64,000 nt of DNA. Source: Cellulosimicrobium cellulans. GTDB lineage: Bacteria > Actinomycetota > Actinomycetes > Actinomycetales > Cellulomonadaceae. Positions 27,361 through 37,320 of this stretch are shown here, one piece after another. The stretch covers positions 1 to 64,000 of the forward strand of contig NZ_JAMXST010000004.1 of the NCBI RefSeq assembly GCF_024124905.1, read 5' to 3'. The notes beneath the pieces were generated by a model, which had not been told where the DNA came from, ran no database searches, and saw only the letters and a list, made by a program, of their open reading frames with translations. How positions within the stretch are numbered: the first letter of the stretch is position 1; each line of letters starts with the position of its first letter. The position numbers were made by a program, and so were the translations under genes.

Positions 27361-28373
27361 CCACCACCCCCCGCCCGGCCGCCTCGGCCGCCTCGGCCGA
27401 CGTCTCGACCGCGACCCCGCGCGTCGTCGCGACCCGTGCCGACCTCCGCGCGACGCTCGACGCCTGGTCCGCCGAGCACCCGGGCGCGCGCCGCGCCGTC
27501 GTCATGACGATGGGCGCGCTGCACGCCGGGCACCTCGAGCTCGTGCGGCGGGCGCGGGCCGAGGTCGGGCCGCACGGCCAGGTCGTGGTCACCGACTTCG
27601 TCAACCCGCTCCAGTTCGGGCCGGGCGAGGACTTCGAGCGCTACCCGCGCGACGTCGCGGCGGACGTCGCGCTCCTCGCGGCCGCCGGAGCCGACGTCGC
27701 GGTGGACGTCGTCTTCGCCCCGACCGTCGAGGAGCTGTACCCGGACCTCGGGTCGACGGGCGGCACCGGCCCGATCGTCCGGGTCACCTCGGGCCGGATC
27801 GGCACCGTGCTGGAGGGCGCGTCGCGACCCGGCCACTTCGACGGCGTGCTCACGGTCGTCCTCAAGCTGCTCCACCTCGTGCGCCCGGACGTCGCGGTGT
27901 TCGGGGCCAAGGACGCGCAGCAGCTCCTCGCGGTGCGGCGCCTGGTCGCCGACCTCGATCTCGACGTGGAGATCCTCGCGGTGCCCACCGTGCGCGAGGC
28001 GGACGGCCTCGCGCGCTCGTCGCGCAACGCCTACCTGTCGCCCGCCGAGCGGGACCGGGCGCTCGCGCTGAGCCGTGCCCTGCGGGCCGGGCAGGGCGCC
28101 GCGGCGGCGGGCGCCGACGCCGGGAGCGTCCTCGCCGCGGCGCGGGGAATCCTGGACGCCGCCGACGGCGTTGACCTGGATTACGTGGTGCTCGTCGATC
28201 CCGCTACCGTGGAGGACCTGGCGCCCGGCGCCGTCGGCCCCGGGCTCCTCCTGGTCGCGGCACGCGTGGGCACCACCCGTCTCATCGACAACGCGGCCGT
28301 CGAGATCGCGCCGCCCGCGACCCGGGCCGCCGACCCCGTCGGCCGTGCCCCCGCACCTGGAGGTACCGCGTGA
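27357..28373 (+). CDS. panC: Pantoate-beta-alanine ligase
   Basis: Joins pantoate and beta-alanine with ATP to make pantothenate. 338 residues. The HIGH-like segment is [12 protein letters not shown], then [10 protein letters not shown], and the adenylate-stabilising [19 protein letters not shown] is the second ATP contact. The Thr/Ala-rich first 25 residues and the last 20 residues extend a normal core. Start and stop overlap both neighbours by four bases. Confidence 0.96.
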   Translation: MTTTPRPAASAASADVSTATPRVVATRADLRATLDAWSAEHPGARRAVVMTMGALHAGHLELVRRARAEVGPHGQVVVTDFVNPLQFGPGEDFERYPRDVAADVALLAAAGADVAVDVVFAPTVEELYPDLGSTGGTGPIVRVTSGRIGTVLEGASRPGHFDGVLTVVLKLLHLVRPDVAVFGAKDAQQLLAVRRLVADLDLDVEILAVPTVREADGLARSSRNAYLSPAERDRALALSRALRAGQGAAAAGADAGSVLAAARGILDAADGVDLDYVVLVDPATVEDLAPGAVGPGLLLVAARVGTTRLIDNAAVEIAPPATRAADPVGRAPAPGGTA

Positions 28374-28894
28374 CCGCGCCGACCCCGCCGAGCCGGCACC
28401 GTCGTCCGGCGTCCCTGCAGCGCCCCATGATGATCGGCAAGATCCACCGCGCGACGGTGACGCAGGCCGACCTGCACTACGTCGGCTCGATCACCGTGGA
28501 CGCCGACCTGCTCGACGCCGCGGACCTCTACCCGGGCCAGCAGGTCGACGTCGTGGACGTCACCAACGGAGCCCGCCTGACGACGTACGTCATCCCGGGC
28601 GAGCGCGGCGCGGGGCAGGTGTGCATCAATGGCGCCGCCGCGCACCTCGTGAAGCCGGGCGACGTGGTCATCCTCATCGCCTACGGCATGCTCGACGACG
28701 CCGACGCGCGCACCTACCTGCCGAACGTCGTCTTCGTGGACGCGCAGAACCGGATCGTCGAGCTCTCGGACGAGCCCGGCCTCGTGCCCGCGGGTCACGG
28801 CCTCGAGGCGAGCGGGCTGCCGTTCGGCCCGTTCCGCGCCGGGGGCGGCGCGGGGGCGGCCGGCGGCGACGCGTCCGTGGTGCGCCCCGCGTGA
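28370..28894 (+). CDS. panD: Aspartate 1-decarboxylase
   Basis: Makes beta-alanine for pantothenate. The proenzyme self-cleaves between Gly39 and Ser40 in HYVGSITVD, converting the serine to a pyruvoyl cofactor. 174 residues from the GTG that overlaps the panC stop. The classic N-terminus begins at [11 protein letters not shown] (ATG at 28427), so translation from there is possible; the GTG is favoured by coupling. The C-terminus has a Gly-rich tail of about 25 residues. Supplies the second substrate of PanC next door. Confidence 0.95.
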   Translation: MTAPTPPSRHRRPASLQRPMMIGKIHRATVTQADLHYVGSITVDADLLDAADLYPGQQVDVVDVTNGARLTTYVIPGERGAGQVCINGAAAHLVKPGDVVILIAYGMLDDADARTYLPNVVFVDAQNRIVELSDEPGLVPAGHGLEASGLPFGPFRAGGGAGAAGGDASVVRPA

Positions 28895-30591
28895 GCGGAC
28901 GCGGCGGGTCCTCGACGCCTGCGGTCGTTCGGACGCTCGCCCGGACCCTCGCCGCCCCGGCGCCGGGCTGGACGACGACGACGGACGTCGTCGTCGTCGG
29001 CTCGGGCATCGCGGGCCTCACCGCCGCGCTCGAGCTGCGCACGAGAGTGCCGCGCGTCCTGCTCGTGACGAAGGGCGAGCTGTCGTCGGGCTCCACGGTG
29101 TGGGCGCAGGGCGGCATCGCCGCGGCGCTCGACCCCGAGGACTCGCCCGAGGCGCACCTCGCGGACACGCTCGTCGCGGGCGGCGGCGTGTGCGACCCGG
29201 CCGCCGTCGAGGTGCTCGTCACCGAGGGTCCGGCGCGCGTGCGCGAGCTCGTCGCGCGCGGCGCGAACTTCGACCGGGCCGAGAACGGCGACATCGCCCT
29301 GACGCGCGAGGGCGGTCACCACGCCGACCGCATCGCGCACGCGGGCGGCGACGCGACCGGGGCCGAGATCTCGCGCGCTCTCGTCGCACAGCTCGAGGCG
29401 GTCCGCGCCGACCCGGGCATCGAGGTCATCGAGAACGCGCTCGTGCTCGACGTCCTCACCGGTGCAGGACCGGACGGCTCCCCGCGTGCCTGCGGTGTCA
29501 CGCTCCACGTGCGCGGCGAGGGCACGCGCGACGGCGTCGGGGCGGTGCTCGCGCGCGCGGTCGTGCTCGCGACCGGGGGAGTGGGGCAGGTGTTCCGCTC
29601 GTCGACCAACCCGCCGCAGGCCACGGGCGACGGCATCGCCGCGGCGCTGCGTGCGGGCGCGACGCTCGGCGACCTCGAGTTCGTGCAGTTCCACCCCACG
29701 GTGCTGTGGCTCGGCCTCGGCGCCAAGGGGCAGCTCCCGCTCATCTCCGAGGCCGTGCGGGGCGAGGGCGCGATCCTCCTCGACACCGACGGCCACCGGT
29801 TCATGCCCGCGCAGCACCCCATGGCCGAGCTCGCGCCGCGCGACGTCGTCGCGCACGCGATCGTGCGGCAGATGGCCGCGACGGGCTCGGACCACGTGCT
29901 GCTCGACGCGCGCCACCTCGGCGCCGACTTCCTGCGCTCGCGCTTCCCCACGATCACCGAGCGGCTCGCGGAGAACGGCCTCGACTGGACCGAGGAGCCC
30001 GTCCCCGTGGCGCCCGCGCAGCACTACCACTCGGGCGGTGTCGTGACCGACCTGCACGGGAGGTCCACCGTCGACGGCCTCTACGCCATCGGCGAGGTCG
30101 CGTGCACGGGCGTCCACGGCGCCAACCGGCTCGCCTCCAACTCGCTGCTCGAGGGCCTGGTGTTCGCGCACCGCGCGGCGCGCCAGATCACCGACCGGGT
30201 CGCGGCGGGCGAGCTCGAGCAGGTCGAGCCGTCCGGCCGGCCGGGGCCGTCCGCGCTCGTCGCGGCCGCGGCGCGCTCACGCATCCAGTCGATCGCCTCG
30301 GCGGGCCCCGGCGTGATCCGCGACGGCGACGGCCTCGCCGTCGCCGCGGCCCGGCTCGCCGCGGTCCGGACCGACGCGCACGAGGCGAGCGACGTCGTCG
30401 CACAGCCGCAGGCCGCGGAGTGGGAGACGACGAACGTCCACCAGGTCGCGACCGCCCTCACCGCGGCGGCGGCGCTGCGCACGGAGAGCCGCGGCGGCCA
30501 CTTCCGCACCGACTTCCCGGACACGGACCCGGCCTGGGAGCGCCGCGTCTTGGTGTCGCTCGACGCCGACGGAACGCTCCGCGTCGGCTGA
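28891..30591 (+). CDS. nadB: L-aspartate oxidase
   Basis: FAD enzyme that oxidises aspartate to iminoaspartate, the first step of NAD synthesis. 566 residues. The FAD-binding [16 protein letters not shown] motif is near 34-49. [29 protein letters not shown] and the [15 protein letters not shown] segment follow. The GTG start overlaps the panD stop. Quinolinate synthase (nadA), whose product links NadB to NadC, is not in this window. The gene ends 12 bases before a large hairpin. Confidence 0.95.
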   Translation: MSGRGGSSTPAVVRTLARTLAAPAPGWTTTTDVVVVGSGIAGLTAALELRTRVPRVLLVTKGELSSGSTVWAQGGIAAALDPEDSPEAHLADTLVAGGGVCDPAAVEVLVTEGPARVRELVARGANFDRAENGDIALTREGGHHADRIAHAGGDATGAEISRALVAQLEAVRADPGIEVIENALVLDVLTGAGPDGSPRACGVTLHVRGEGTRDGVGAVLARAVVLATGGVGQVFRSSTNPPQATGDGIAAALRAGATLGDLEFVQFHPTVLWLGLGAKGQLPLISEAVRGEGAILLDTDGHRFMPAQHPMAELAPRDVVAHAIVRQMAATGSDHVLLDARHLGADFLRSRFPTITERLAENGLDWTEEPVPVAPAQHYHSGGVVTDLHGRSTVDGLYAIGEVACTGVHGANRLASNSLLEGLVFAHRAARQITDRVAAGELEQVEPSGRPGPSALVAAAARSRIQSIASAGPGVIRDGDGLAVAAARLAAVRTDAHEASDVVAQPQAAEWETTNVHQVATALTAAAALRTESRGGHFRTDFPDTDPAWERRVLVSLDADGTLRVG

Positions 30592-30603
30592 CGGACCCCG
30601 CGC

Positions 30604-30658
30604 CGAGCACGACGTTGCGGTCGTCATCCGCCGGATAACGACCGCAACGTCGTGCTCG
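30604..30658. terminator. Long perfect hairpin between nadB and nadC
   Basis: Inverted repeat with 21-base perfect arms (30604-30624 and 30638-30658) and a 13-base loop. The arm end TCGTGCTCG occurs a third time at 30671-30679 followed by GC. It lies 12 bases after nadB and before the nadC promoter, so termination is likely. Confidence 0.7.
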
Positions 30659-30698
30659 ACGGAGCGCAGGGTCGTGCTCGGCGCCACGCGGGGCCGAC

Positions 30699-30704
30699 TA
30701 CCGT
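30699..30704 (+). promoter_or_regulatory. -10 box for leaderless nadC
   Basis: TACCGT ends 6 bases before the GTG at 30711. The six bases between are GGGGGC. Confidence 0.5.
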
Positions 30705-30710
30705 GGGGGC

Positions 30711-31688
30711 GTGAGCAGCCCTGCCGAGCCCGTGCCCGCCCTTCCGTCCGACGGCGGAGCGCCGCCCGTCCCGTCACGCGTCGAGCCGGGGCTCGACCCG
30801 GCGTGGATCGCCGAGACCGTCGAGCGGGCGCTCGACGAGGACCTGGGCGTCGCGCCGGGTCGCGACGTCACGACGCAGGCGACCGTGCCGCCGTCGGCCA
30901 CGGGGACCGCGCACCTCGTGGCGCGCGCGGACGGGGTCGTGGCGGGGCTCGTCGTCGTCGAGGAGGTGACGCGGCAGGTCGCGGAGCGGTTCGGCCTCCC
31001 GCTCGTCGAGGTGACGTTCGTCGCGTCCGACGGCGAGGCCGTCGGCCGCGGCCGCGTGCTCGCCGCGCTGACCGGCCCCGTCCAGGTGCTGCTCACCGCC
31101 GAGCGCACGCTGCTCAACCTCGCGAGCCGCGCGTCGGGCGTCGCGACGGCGACGCGTGCGTGGGCGCGCGAGCTCGCCGGGACGGGCGCGCAGGTGCTGG
31201 ACACGCGCAAGACGACGCCCGGCCTGCGCGCGCTGGAGAAGTACGCCGTGCGCGCCGGGGGCGGGACGAACAAGCGCATGGGGCTCTACGACGTCGCGAT
31301 GGTCAAGGACAACCACGTCGTGGCCGCCGGGTCGGTGAGCGCCGCGATCGACGCGATCCGCCGCACGTTCCCGGACGTGCTCGTCCAGGTCGAGGCCGAC
31401 ACGACGGCACAGGCGCTCGAGGCCGTCGCGGCGGGCGCGGACTTCCTGCTGCTCGACAACATGCCGACCCCGGTCCTCGCCGAGACGGTCGCAGCCGTCC
31501 GGGCGCGCGAGGGGACGGACGGCGTCCCGGCGAAGGTCGAGCTCGAGGCGACGGGCAACCTCACGCTGGACCGCGCGCGCGAGGTCGCGGGCACCGGCGT
31601 CGACTACCTCTCGGTCGGCGCGCTCACCCACTCGGCCCCGATCCTGGACCTCGCGCTCGACCTCCTCCCCACCCTCCCGCCGAGGTAG
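30711..31688 (+). CDS. nadC: Nicotinate-nucleotide pyrophosphorylase (carboxylating)
   Basis: Converts quinolinate and PRPP to nicotinate mononucleotide. 325 residues, about 30 longer than usual at the N-terminus (Pro/Ser-rich). The signature LDTRKTTPGLR, EKYAVRAGGG and NKRMGLYDVAMVKDNH segments line the active site. The GTG start fits a leaderless message. Its TAG stop lies inside the first unit of an intergenic repeat array, so the final Pro-Arg codons belong to the repeat. Confidence 0.95.
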   Translation: MSSPAEPVPALPSDGGAPPVPSRVEPGLDPAWIAETVERALDEDLGVAPGRDVTTQATVPPSATGTAHLVARADGVVAGLVVVEEVTRQVAERFGLPLVEVTFVASDGEAVGRGRVLAALTGPVQVLLTAERTLLNLASRASGVATATRAWARELAGTGAQVLDTRKTTPGLRALEKYAVRAGGGTNKRMGLYDVAMVKDNHVVAAGSVSAAIDAIRRTFPDVLVQVEADTTAQALEAVAAGADFLLLDNMPTPVLAETVAAVRAREGTDGVPAKVELEATGNLTLDRAREVAGTGVDYLSVGALTHSAPILDLALDLLPTLPPR

Positions 31689-31781
31689 AGCCCTGGTCTC
31701 GCGAGGTAGAGCCCTGGTCATGACCACGGCTCTACCTCGCGCGACCATGGCTCTACCTCGCCAGACCGGGGCTCTACCTCG
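31681..31781. repeat. GAGGTAGAGCC repeat array, two forward and three inverted units
   Basis: Forward cores GGTAGAGCC start at 31684 and 31704; inverted cores GGCTCTACC start at 31728, 31749 and 31770. Spacing is 20-21 bases. The inner forward and inverted units can pair into a hairpin around the GGTCATGACC centre. The array spans the nadC stop codon and ends about 20 bases before the lysS -10 box, so it may act as a terminator. Confidence 0.9.
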
Positions 31782-31799
31782 GCGACGCGGGAGCGTCGG

Positions 31800-31805
31800 T
31801 AGAAT
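31800..31805 (+). promoter_or_regulatory. -10 box for leaderless lysS
   Basis: TAGAAT ends 6 bases before the GTG at 31812. Confidence 0.55.
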
Positions 31806-31811
31806 CCTCGG

Positions 31812-33347
31812 GTGACCTCCCCCGACGGAACCCCCTCTCCTGACGCGCGCCAGCCCGAGGAGCACGTCGACGACGTGCCGGAGCAGATGCAGGTCCGCCG
31901 CGAGAAGCGCGAGCGGATCCTCGCACGGGGCGACGAGCCGTACCCCGTCTCCGTCCCGCGCACGACGACGATCGCCGACGTCCGGGCCGCGTACGCGCAC
32001 CTGGGGACCGGCGAGGAGACGCAGGACGAGGTCGGCGTCGCCGGCCGGGTCGTGTTCCTGCGCAACACCGGCAAGCTGTGCTTCGCCACGCTGCAGGACG
32101 GCGAGGGCAACCGCCTGCAGGTCATGCTCAGCCAGGCCGTGGTCGGGGAGGAGTCGCTCGCGGCGTTCAAGTCCGACGTCGACCTCGGCGACCACCTGTT
32201 CGCGCACGGCCGCGTCATCAGCTCGCGCCGCGGCGAGCTGAGCGTGTTCGCCGACGCGTGGCAGATCGCCGCGAAGGCGCTGCGCCCGCTCCCGGTGCTC
32301 CACAAGGAGCTCTCGGAGGAGGCGCGCGTGCGCCAGCGCTACGTCGACCTCATCGCGCGCCCGGCCGCCCGGGACACGGTGCGTCTGCGTGCCGCCGTCG
32401 TGCGCTCGATCCGCGAGAACTTCTGGGAGCGCGGTTTCGTCGAGGTCGAGACGCCGATGCTGCAGACGCGCCCGGAGGGTGCGGCGGCACGCCAGTTCGA
32501 GACGCACATGAATGCATTCGACATCGACCTGTTCCTGCGCATCGCCCCGGAGCTGTTCCTCAAGCGCGCGGCGGTCGGCGGTGTCGAGAAGGTGTTCGAG
32601 ATCAACCGCAACTTCCGTAACGAGGGCGTCGACTCCACGCACTCGCCGGAATTCGCGATGCTCGAGGCGTACGAGGCCTACGGCGACTACGACACGATGG
32701 CCGTGCTCACGCAGAACCTCGTGCAGCGCGCCGCGCAGGACGCGCTCGGCACGACTCTCGTCACGCTCGCCGACGGCACGGAATACGACCTCGGCGGCGA
32801 ATGGACGCAGCTGAAGATGTACGACTCGCTCTCGGACGCGCTGGGCGAGGCGATCACGCCCGAGACGTCGGTCGAGTCGCTGCGGAAGTACGCCGACACG
32901 TTCGAGCTCACCTTCGACCCGAAGAACGTCAACCACGGCAAGCTCGTCGAGGGCCTGTGGGAGCACCTGGTGGGCGACCACCTCGTCGCGCCGACGTTCG
33001 TGCGCGACTTCCCCGTCGAGACCTCCCCCCTCACGCGTGACCACCGGGCGGTGCGCGGCCAGGTCGAGAAGTGGGACCTGTACGTGCGCGGCGTCGAGCT
33101 CGCGACCGCGTACTCCGAGCTCGTGGACCCGGTGGTCCAGCGCCAGCGCTTCGAGGCGCAGGCGCTGCTCGCGGCCGCCGGCGACGAGGAGGCCATGCGC
33201 ATCGACGAGGACTTCCTGACCGCGATGGAGTACGCGATGCCGCCGTCGGGCGGCATGGGCCTGGGCATCGACCGTCTGCTCATGGCGCTGACCGGCCTCG
33301 GCATCCGCGAGACCATCCTCTTCCCGCTCGTGAAGCCCGCGCAGTAG
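31812..33347 (+). CDS. lysS: Lysine-tRNA ligase (class II)
   Basis: Charges tRNA-Lys. 511 residues. The N-terminal OB-fold anticodon-binding domain runs from about 60 to 160 ([20 protein letters not shown]). The class II core has [10 protein letters not shown] (motif 1), [11 protein letters not shown] (motif 2) and [16 protein letters not shown] (motif 3). GTG start with a leaderless-type promoter. In Mycobacterium lysS sits just before lsr2, as here, but coaX, which precedes it there, is replaced here by nadB-nadC. Confidence 0.97.
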   Translation: MTSPDGTPSPDARQPEEHVDDVPEQMQVRREKRERILARGDEPYPVSVPRTTTIADVRAAYAHLGTGEETQDEVGVAGRVVFLRNTGKLCFATLQDGEGNRLQVMLSQAVVGEESLAAFKSDVDLGDHLFAHGRVISSRRGELSVFADAWQIAAKALRPLPVLHKELSEEARVRQRYVDLIARPAARDTVRLRAAVVRSIRENFWERGFVEVETPMLQTRPEGAAARQFETHMNAFDIDLFLRIAPELFLKRAAVGGVEKVFEINRNFRNEGVDSTHSPEFAMLEAYEAYGDYDTMAVLTQNLVQRAAQDALGTTLVTLADGTEYDLGGEWTQLKMYDSLSDALGEAITPETSVESLRKYADTFELTFDPKNVNHGKLVEGLWEHLVGDHLVAPTFVRDFPVETSPLTRDHRAVRGQVEKWDLYVRGVELATAYSELVDPVVQRQRFEAQALLAAAGDEEAMRIDEDFLTAMEYAMPPSGGMGLGIDRLLMALTGLGIRETILFPLVKPAQ

Positions 33348-33360
33348 CGCGGCCGAGACC

Positions 33361-33366
33361 TAGGAT
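33361..33366 (+). promoter_or_regulatory. -10 box before the small membrane protein
   Basis: TAGGAT ends 7 bases before the ATG at 33374. Confidence 0.5.
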
Positions 33367-33373
33367 CGACAGC

Positions 33374-33553
33374 ATGGACATCTGGCCCACCGTCGCGGCG
33401 CTGATCCCCTCGATCGGCGTCGGCGTGCTCTTCTACGTCGCGATGCGCGCGATCGTGCGCGCCGACCGCAACGAGCGCGCCGCGCTCGCGCGCCTCGACG
33501 CGGAACAGGAATCGGCCGTCGACGGGAATGTCACGGCCTCGCGCGACTCCTGA
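33374..33553 (+). CDS. Small single-span membrane protein
   Basis: 59 residues. One hydrophobic segment (about 6-27, TVAALIPSIGVGVLFYVAMRAI) is followed by a charged, helical tail. The leaderless-type promoter, its place between lysS and lsr2, and a good codon pattern support a real gene. No function is recognised. Similar short proteins occur near lysS in related genomes, to my recollection, but I cannot verify this. Confidence 0.65.
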   Translation: MDIWPTVAALIPSIGVGVLFYVAMRAIVRADRNERAALARLDAEQESAVDGNVTASRDS

Positions 33554-33657
33554 TTCCCGCACGGTGCCGCGCGCAAAGAGCGAGAAAATGACGTACCCGC
33601 GTCCAGGAATGGTGGGCGCCGTGCCGGGGCGACACGCGCCGGACAACGGCGTGGCCA

Positions 33658-33687
33658 ATTGACGGTCCCGACTTTTCGATGGCATCC
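33658..33687 (+). promoter_or_regulatory. Candidate lsr2 promoter
   Basis: TTGACG at 33658-33663 with an 18-base spacer to CATCCT (33682-33687). The surrounding 175-base gap is more AT-rich than the rest of the window. Confidence 0.4.
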
Positions 33688-33728
33688 TGACGAGGACAAT
33701 CATTCCTGTGAAGCGTGAGGTAACCACA

Positions 33729-34064
33729 GTGGCCCAGAAAGTCCAGGTAATTCTCGTCGACGACCTCGACGGGGGCGCGGCCGACGAGACCGTCACGTTC
33801 GCACTCGACGGCGTCTCCTACGAGATCGACCTCAGCACCAAGAATGCACAGGAGCTGCGCGACGCCTTCGCGTCGTGGGTCGGCAACGCGCGCAAGGTCT
33901 CGTCCCGCACGAGCACGGCCCGCCCCGCGCGCCGCAGCAGCCGCTCCGCCGGTTCCGCCCGCGCGACCGAGGTCCGCGAGTGGGCCCGCGCCAACGGCTA
34001 CACGGTCAACGACCGTGGCCGCATCTCCCAGGAGATCCAGACGGCCTACGACGCCGCGCACTGA
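33729..34064 (+). CDS. lsr2: Nucleoid-associated protein Lsr2
   Basis: H-NS-like DNA bridger that silences AT-rich and acquired DNA in actinobacteria. 111 residues. The N-terminal dimer domain starts AQKVQVILVDDLDGG. A basic Ser/Arg/Ala linker (about 62-80) leads to the C-terminal DNA-binding domain, with the minor-groove RGR in NDRGRIS. The GTG before AQKVQV was chosen because family members start there and a GTGAGG site precedes it; a GTG 21 bases upstream is less likely. A strong terminator follows. Confidence 0.95.
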   Translation: MAQKVQVILVDDLDGGAADETVTFALDGVSYEIDLSTKNAQELRDAFASWVGNARKVSSRTSTARPARRSSRSAGSARATEVREWARANGYTVNDRGRISQEIQTAYDAAH

Positions 34065-34085
34065 CGCGACACCGCACGAGCACCG

Positions 34086-34121
34086 GAGCGCCCCGCCGAC
34101 GAGCCCGTCGGCGGGGCGCTC
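34086..34121 (+). terminator. Terminator of lsr2
   Basis: Perfect 15-base arms (GAGCGCCCCGCCGAC and complement) around a 6-base loop, 22 bases after the stop. Confidence 0.85.
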
Positions 34122-34189
34122 TCGCGTCCACGGGCGTCGTCCCGCCGGCCCGGTGGTCGGCCGGTGCCGGAGGCACCCGCCCGGAGAAC

Positions 34190-34195
34190 TAGGCT
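34190..34195 (+). promoter_or_regulatory. -10 box for the leaderless lactonase gene
   Basis: TAGGCT ends 6 bases before the ATG at 34202. Confidence 0.5.
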
Positions 34196-34201
34196 CGGGT
34201 C

Positions 34202-35398
34202 ATGACCTCCGCGACCCGCGCTCTCTGGATCGGCACCTACCCGCACCCGGCGAACGGCGGTGCGGAGGGCGTGTGGCGCGTCGGGCTCGACGTCGACGCC
34301 GCGGCCGGGACGGGGTCGTTCGTGGGCGGGGTGCTGGCGGCCGAGACGCCGTCGCCGTCGTTCCTCGCGCTGGACGGCGACACCCTGTACGCGGTGGGGG
34401 AGACGGCGTCGGGCTCGGTGTCGGCGTTCGCCGTCGTGCCGGACGGCGGCCTCGCACCCCGGGGCGGGCCCGTCGCCACGGGCGGGACGTACCCGTGCCA
34501 CGTGGCCGTGAGCGGCGACGTGCTCGTCGCGAACTACGGGGACGGCGTCCTCACGACCGTCGCGAGGGCCGCGGACCGCGCGCTCGCCACGGCGCCGGAC
34601 GACGGCGCGGCCGTCCTCGTGCGCCGCCAGGGGCACGCGGGCGCGGGTCCGGTCGCCGACCGCCAGGAGGGGCCGCACGCCCACTTCGTCGCCCCGCTCG
34701 CGCACCTCGGCGCGGCCGACGACGGCCGCGGCGACGTGCTCGTCGTCGACCTGGGCACCGACGAGCTGCGGCGCCACGACCCCGCTGCCCCGGACGGCGC
34801 GGCCCCCCACGTCGTCGCGACCTTCCCGCCGGGGACCGGACCGCGCCACCTCGCCGCGCTCCGGTCGGGTCACCTCGTCGTGGTCGGCGAGCTCGACCCG
34901 GCCCTGTTCGTCCTCGCGCCGGTCGACGGCCCGGACGGCGTGCGCACGTACGACGTCGTCGCCCGCTACGACGTCACGCACGCCGCGCCGCCCGCCGGCG
35001 GCGGGAACTACCCCTCCCACGTCGCGGTCTCGGCGGACGGGTCGCGCGTCCTCGTCGCGGTGCGCGGCGCCGACGTGCTCGCCGTGCACGCCGTCGAGCC
35101 GGGGCACGACGGCGGGGTCCCCTCGCTGCGCCACCTCGCCGACTCTCCGGTGGGTGGCGCCTGGCCTCGACACTTCGCCGTGCTCGCCGGCCCCGCGGCG
35201 CCCGAGGAGCCGCTGCACGACCTCGTCGTCGTCGCGAACCAGAACGACGACCCGCTCATCGAGCGTCCGGAAGCCGACTCCACGGCGGAGGAGCCGACGT
35301 CGAACCTCGCGCTCCTGCGCGTGCGTCGTTCGGACGGCGCCGCCCACGTGCTCGACGTGCTCGCGCTGCCGGCCCCGGCGTGCGTCGTGGAGGCCTGA
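34202..35398 (+). CDS. Lactonase family protein (6-phosphogluconolactonase-like beta-propeller)
   Basis: 398 residues of the YbhE/Pgl seven-bladed propeller family. It starts with the typical LWIGTYPHPANGG. The family motifs GPHAHFV, GTGPRHLA and NYPSHVAVSADGSRV follow. Some members hydrolyse 6-phosphogluconolactone; many are uncharacterised, so the substrate is uncertain. No signal peptide, so cytoplasmic. mshA follows after 6 bases. Confidence 0.85.
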   Translation: MTSATRALWIGTYPHPANGGAEGVWRVGLDVDAAAGTGSFVGGVLAAETPSPSFLALDGDTLYAVGETASGSVSAFAVVPDGGLAPRGGPVATGGTYPCHVAVSGDVLVANYGDGVLTTVARAADRALATAPDDGAAVLVRRQGHAGAGPVADRQEGPHAHFVAPLAHLGAADDGRGDVLVVDLGTDELRRHDPAAPDGAAPHVVATFPPGTGPRHLAALRSGHLVVVGELDPALFVLAPVDGPDGVRTYDVVARYDVTHAAPPAGGGNYPSHVAVSADGSRVLVAVRGADVLAVHAVEPGHDGGVPSLRHLADSPVGGAWPRHFAVLAGPAAPEEPLHDLVVVANQNDDPLIERPEADSTAEEPTSNLALLRVRRSDGAAHVLDVLALPAPACVVEA

Positions 35399-35404
35399 CC
35401 CGCC

Positions 35405-36724
35405 GTGACCGCGCTCGAGCTGCCGGAGGGCGTCTCCCCGGACCCGGCGACCCCGCTGCGGGTCGCGATGCTCTCCGTGCACACGTCGCCCCTCGACCAG
35501 CCGGGGACCGGCGACGCGGGCGGCATGAACGTGTACGTCACCGAGCTCGCGCACGCGCTCGCGCGCCGCGGCACGCAGGTCGAGATCTTCACGCGCGCCA
35601 CGGCGTCGAGCCAGCCCCGCAAGGTCGAGGTGTCCGACGGCGTGACGGTGCGCCACGTCGTCGCCGGGCCCTTCGAGGGGCTCGACAAGAACGACCTGCC
35701 CGGCCAGCTCTGCGCCTTCACGGCGGGGGTGCTGCGCGCGGAGGCGCGGCACCACGAGGGCTGGTACGACGTCGTCCACACCCACTACTGGCTCTCCGGC
35801 CAGGTGGGCTGGCTCGCGGCCGACCGCTGGGACGTCCCGCTCGTGCACACCATGCACACGCTGGCGCGCGTGAAGAACGCCGCGCTCGCGCCGGGCGACG
35901 CGCCCGAGCCGCTCGGCCGGATCATCGGGGAGGAGCAGGTCGTCGCCGAGGCGGACGCGCTCGTCGCGAGCACCGACGCCGAGGCGGACGACCTCGTGCG
36001 CGACTACGCGGCGGACCCCGCGCGCGTGCACGTCGTGCCGCCGGGCGTCGACCTCGACCTGTTCTCCCCGGACCCCGGCGCGTCGGCGGGCGACGGCGCC
36101 GCGCGGCGGGAGCGTCGCCGGGTGCTGCGCGCCGGGCTGGGGCTGCCCACCGACGGCGGCCTCGTGCTCTTCGCGGGCCGCGTGCAGCCGCTCAAGGGGC
36201 CGGACGTGCTCGTCCGGGCGCTCGGCGTCCTCGCCGAGCGCGGGGATCCCGTGCCGACGCTCGTCGTGCTGGGCGGCCCCAGCGGGCGCCCGACGGCGGT
36301 GCGCGAGCTCGAGGCGCTCGCCTACCAGGTCGGGGTGAGCGACCGGCTCGTCGTCCGCCCGCCGGTCCCGCGCGACGAGCTCGCGCGGTGGTACCGCGCC
36401 GCCGACGTCGTCGCCGTGCCGTCGCACAACGAGTCGTTCGGGCTCGTGGCGGCCGAGGCCGAGGCGAGCGGCACGCCCGTCGTCGCGGCCGCCGTCGGCG
36501 GGCTGAAGACCGTGGTCGAGGACCAGGTGTCCGGCGTCCTCGTCGCCGACCACGACCCCGTGACGTGGGCGCGCGTGCTCGGCGACCTGCTCGCCGACGA
36601 CCAGCGCCTCGCCGCGCTCGGCGACGGTGCCCGGCGCGCCGGCGCGCGGTTCGGCTGGGACACCGCCGCGCTGCGCATGCTCGACGTCTACGCGCAGGCG
36701 CGCAAGGTGCGCGCGGCGCGCTGA
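35405..36724 (+). CDS. mshA: D-inositol-3-phosphate glycosyltransferase
   Basis: Transfers GlcNAc from UDP-GlcNAc to 1L-inositol-1-phosphate, the first step of mycothiol synthesis. 439 residues, GT-B fold, family 4. The N-terminal domain has [20 protein letters not shown] and the substrate-loop [10 protein letters not shown]. The C-terminal domain has [14 protein letters not shown] and the nucleotide-binding [14 protein letters not shown]. It precedes gpmA and senX3-regX3, the same order as Rv0486-Rv0491 in M. tuberculosis. GTG start. Confidence 0.95.
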   Translation: MTALELPEGVSPDPATPLRVAMLSVHTSPLDQPGTGDAGGMNVYVTELAHALARRGTQVEIFTRATASSQPRKVEVSDGVTVRHVVAGPFEGLDKNDLPGQLCAFTAGVLRAEARHHEGWYDVVHTHYWLSGQVGWLAADRWDVPLVHTMHTLARVKNAALAPGDAPEPLGRIIGEEQVVAEADALVASTDAEADDLVRDYAADPARVHVVPPGVDLDLFSPDPGASAGDGAARRERRRVLRAGLGLPTDGGLVLFAGRVQPLKGPDVLVRALGVLAERGDPVPTLVVLGGPSGRPTAVRELEALAYQVGVSDRLVVRPPVPRDELARWYRAADVVAVPSHNESFGLVAAEAEASGTPVVAAAVGGLKTVVEDQVSGVLVADHDPVTWARVLGDLLADDQRLAALGDGARRAGARFGWDTAALRMLDVYAQARKVRAAR

Positions 36725-36749
36725 TGCCGCGCGCACCCCTCGCTGCGGG

Positions 36750-37196
36750 TCAGGCGTCCGGCGCGGCGCGCTCCAGGACCAGGACGGGGATCTCGCGCGA
36801 CGTCTTCTCCTGGTAGTCCGCGTACGGCGGGTAGGCGGCGACCGCGCGCTCCCACCAGAGCGCCTTCTCCTCGCCGTGGACCTCGCGCGCGACGTAGTCG
36901 TGGCGCTCGGCCTCGTCCTGGAGCTCGACCTGCGGGTGCGCGAGGACGTTGTAGTACCAGACGGGGTGCTTCGGGGCGCCGCCCAGCGACGCGACGACCG
37001 CGTACACGCCGTCGTGCTCGACCCGCATGAGCGGCGTCTTGCGGACCTTGCCGGTCCGGCGCCCCAGGGTCGTGAGCACAACCACCGGCATCCCGTTCAG
37101 GGTCGTGCTGCGCGTCCCGCCGGACGACTCGTAGGACTCGGCCTGCTTGCGGGACCAGGCGCTCGGGCTGGGGGCGTACTCTCCGTCGATCGGCAT
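36750..37196 (-). CDS. Deazaflavin-dependent nitroreductase family protein (Ddn-like)
   Basis: 148 residues. The split-barrel fold is suggested by [41 protein letters not shown] and [14 protein letters not shown], all characteristic of the F420/flavin-binding Ddn family. Family members reduce quinones or other substrates with F420H2; the actual cofactor here is unknown. The ATG chosen begins [14 protein letters not shown] 17 codons upstream would lengthen it and cannot be excluded. It converges on mshA and is divergent from gpmA. Confidence 0.85.
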   Translation of the reverse strand: MPIDGEYAPSPSAWSRKQAESYESSGGTRSTTLNGMPVVVLTTLGRRTGKVRKTPLMRVEHDGVYAVVASLGGAPKHPVWYYNVLAHPQVELQDEAERHDYVAREVHGEEKALWWERAVAAYPPYADYQEKTSREIPVLVLERAAPDA

Positions 37197-37307
37197 GTCC
37201 GGGGCAACGTGCGCGACGCCCGCCCGATTCCCGGACCTTCGTCCCACGCCCGACGGCGACGGTCACCACCACGTGGGACGCGGGTGCCCGCGCGCCGGGC
37301 CGTGCGG

Positions 37308-37313
37308 CAGGAT
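37308..37313 (+). promoter_or_regulatory. -10-like box for gpmA
   Basis: CAGGAT ends 7 bases before the ATG at 37321. It departs from TANNNT at the first base. Confidence 0.35.
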
Positions 37314-37320
37314 GGAACCC

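Noticed and set aside
33708-33728. Longer Lsr2 starting at the upstream GTG
   Set aside because: Lsr2 proteins start at the AQKVQV segment and the upstream GTG overlaps the likely ribosome site.
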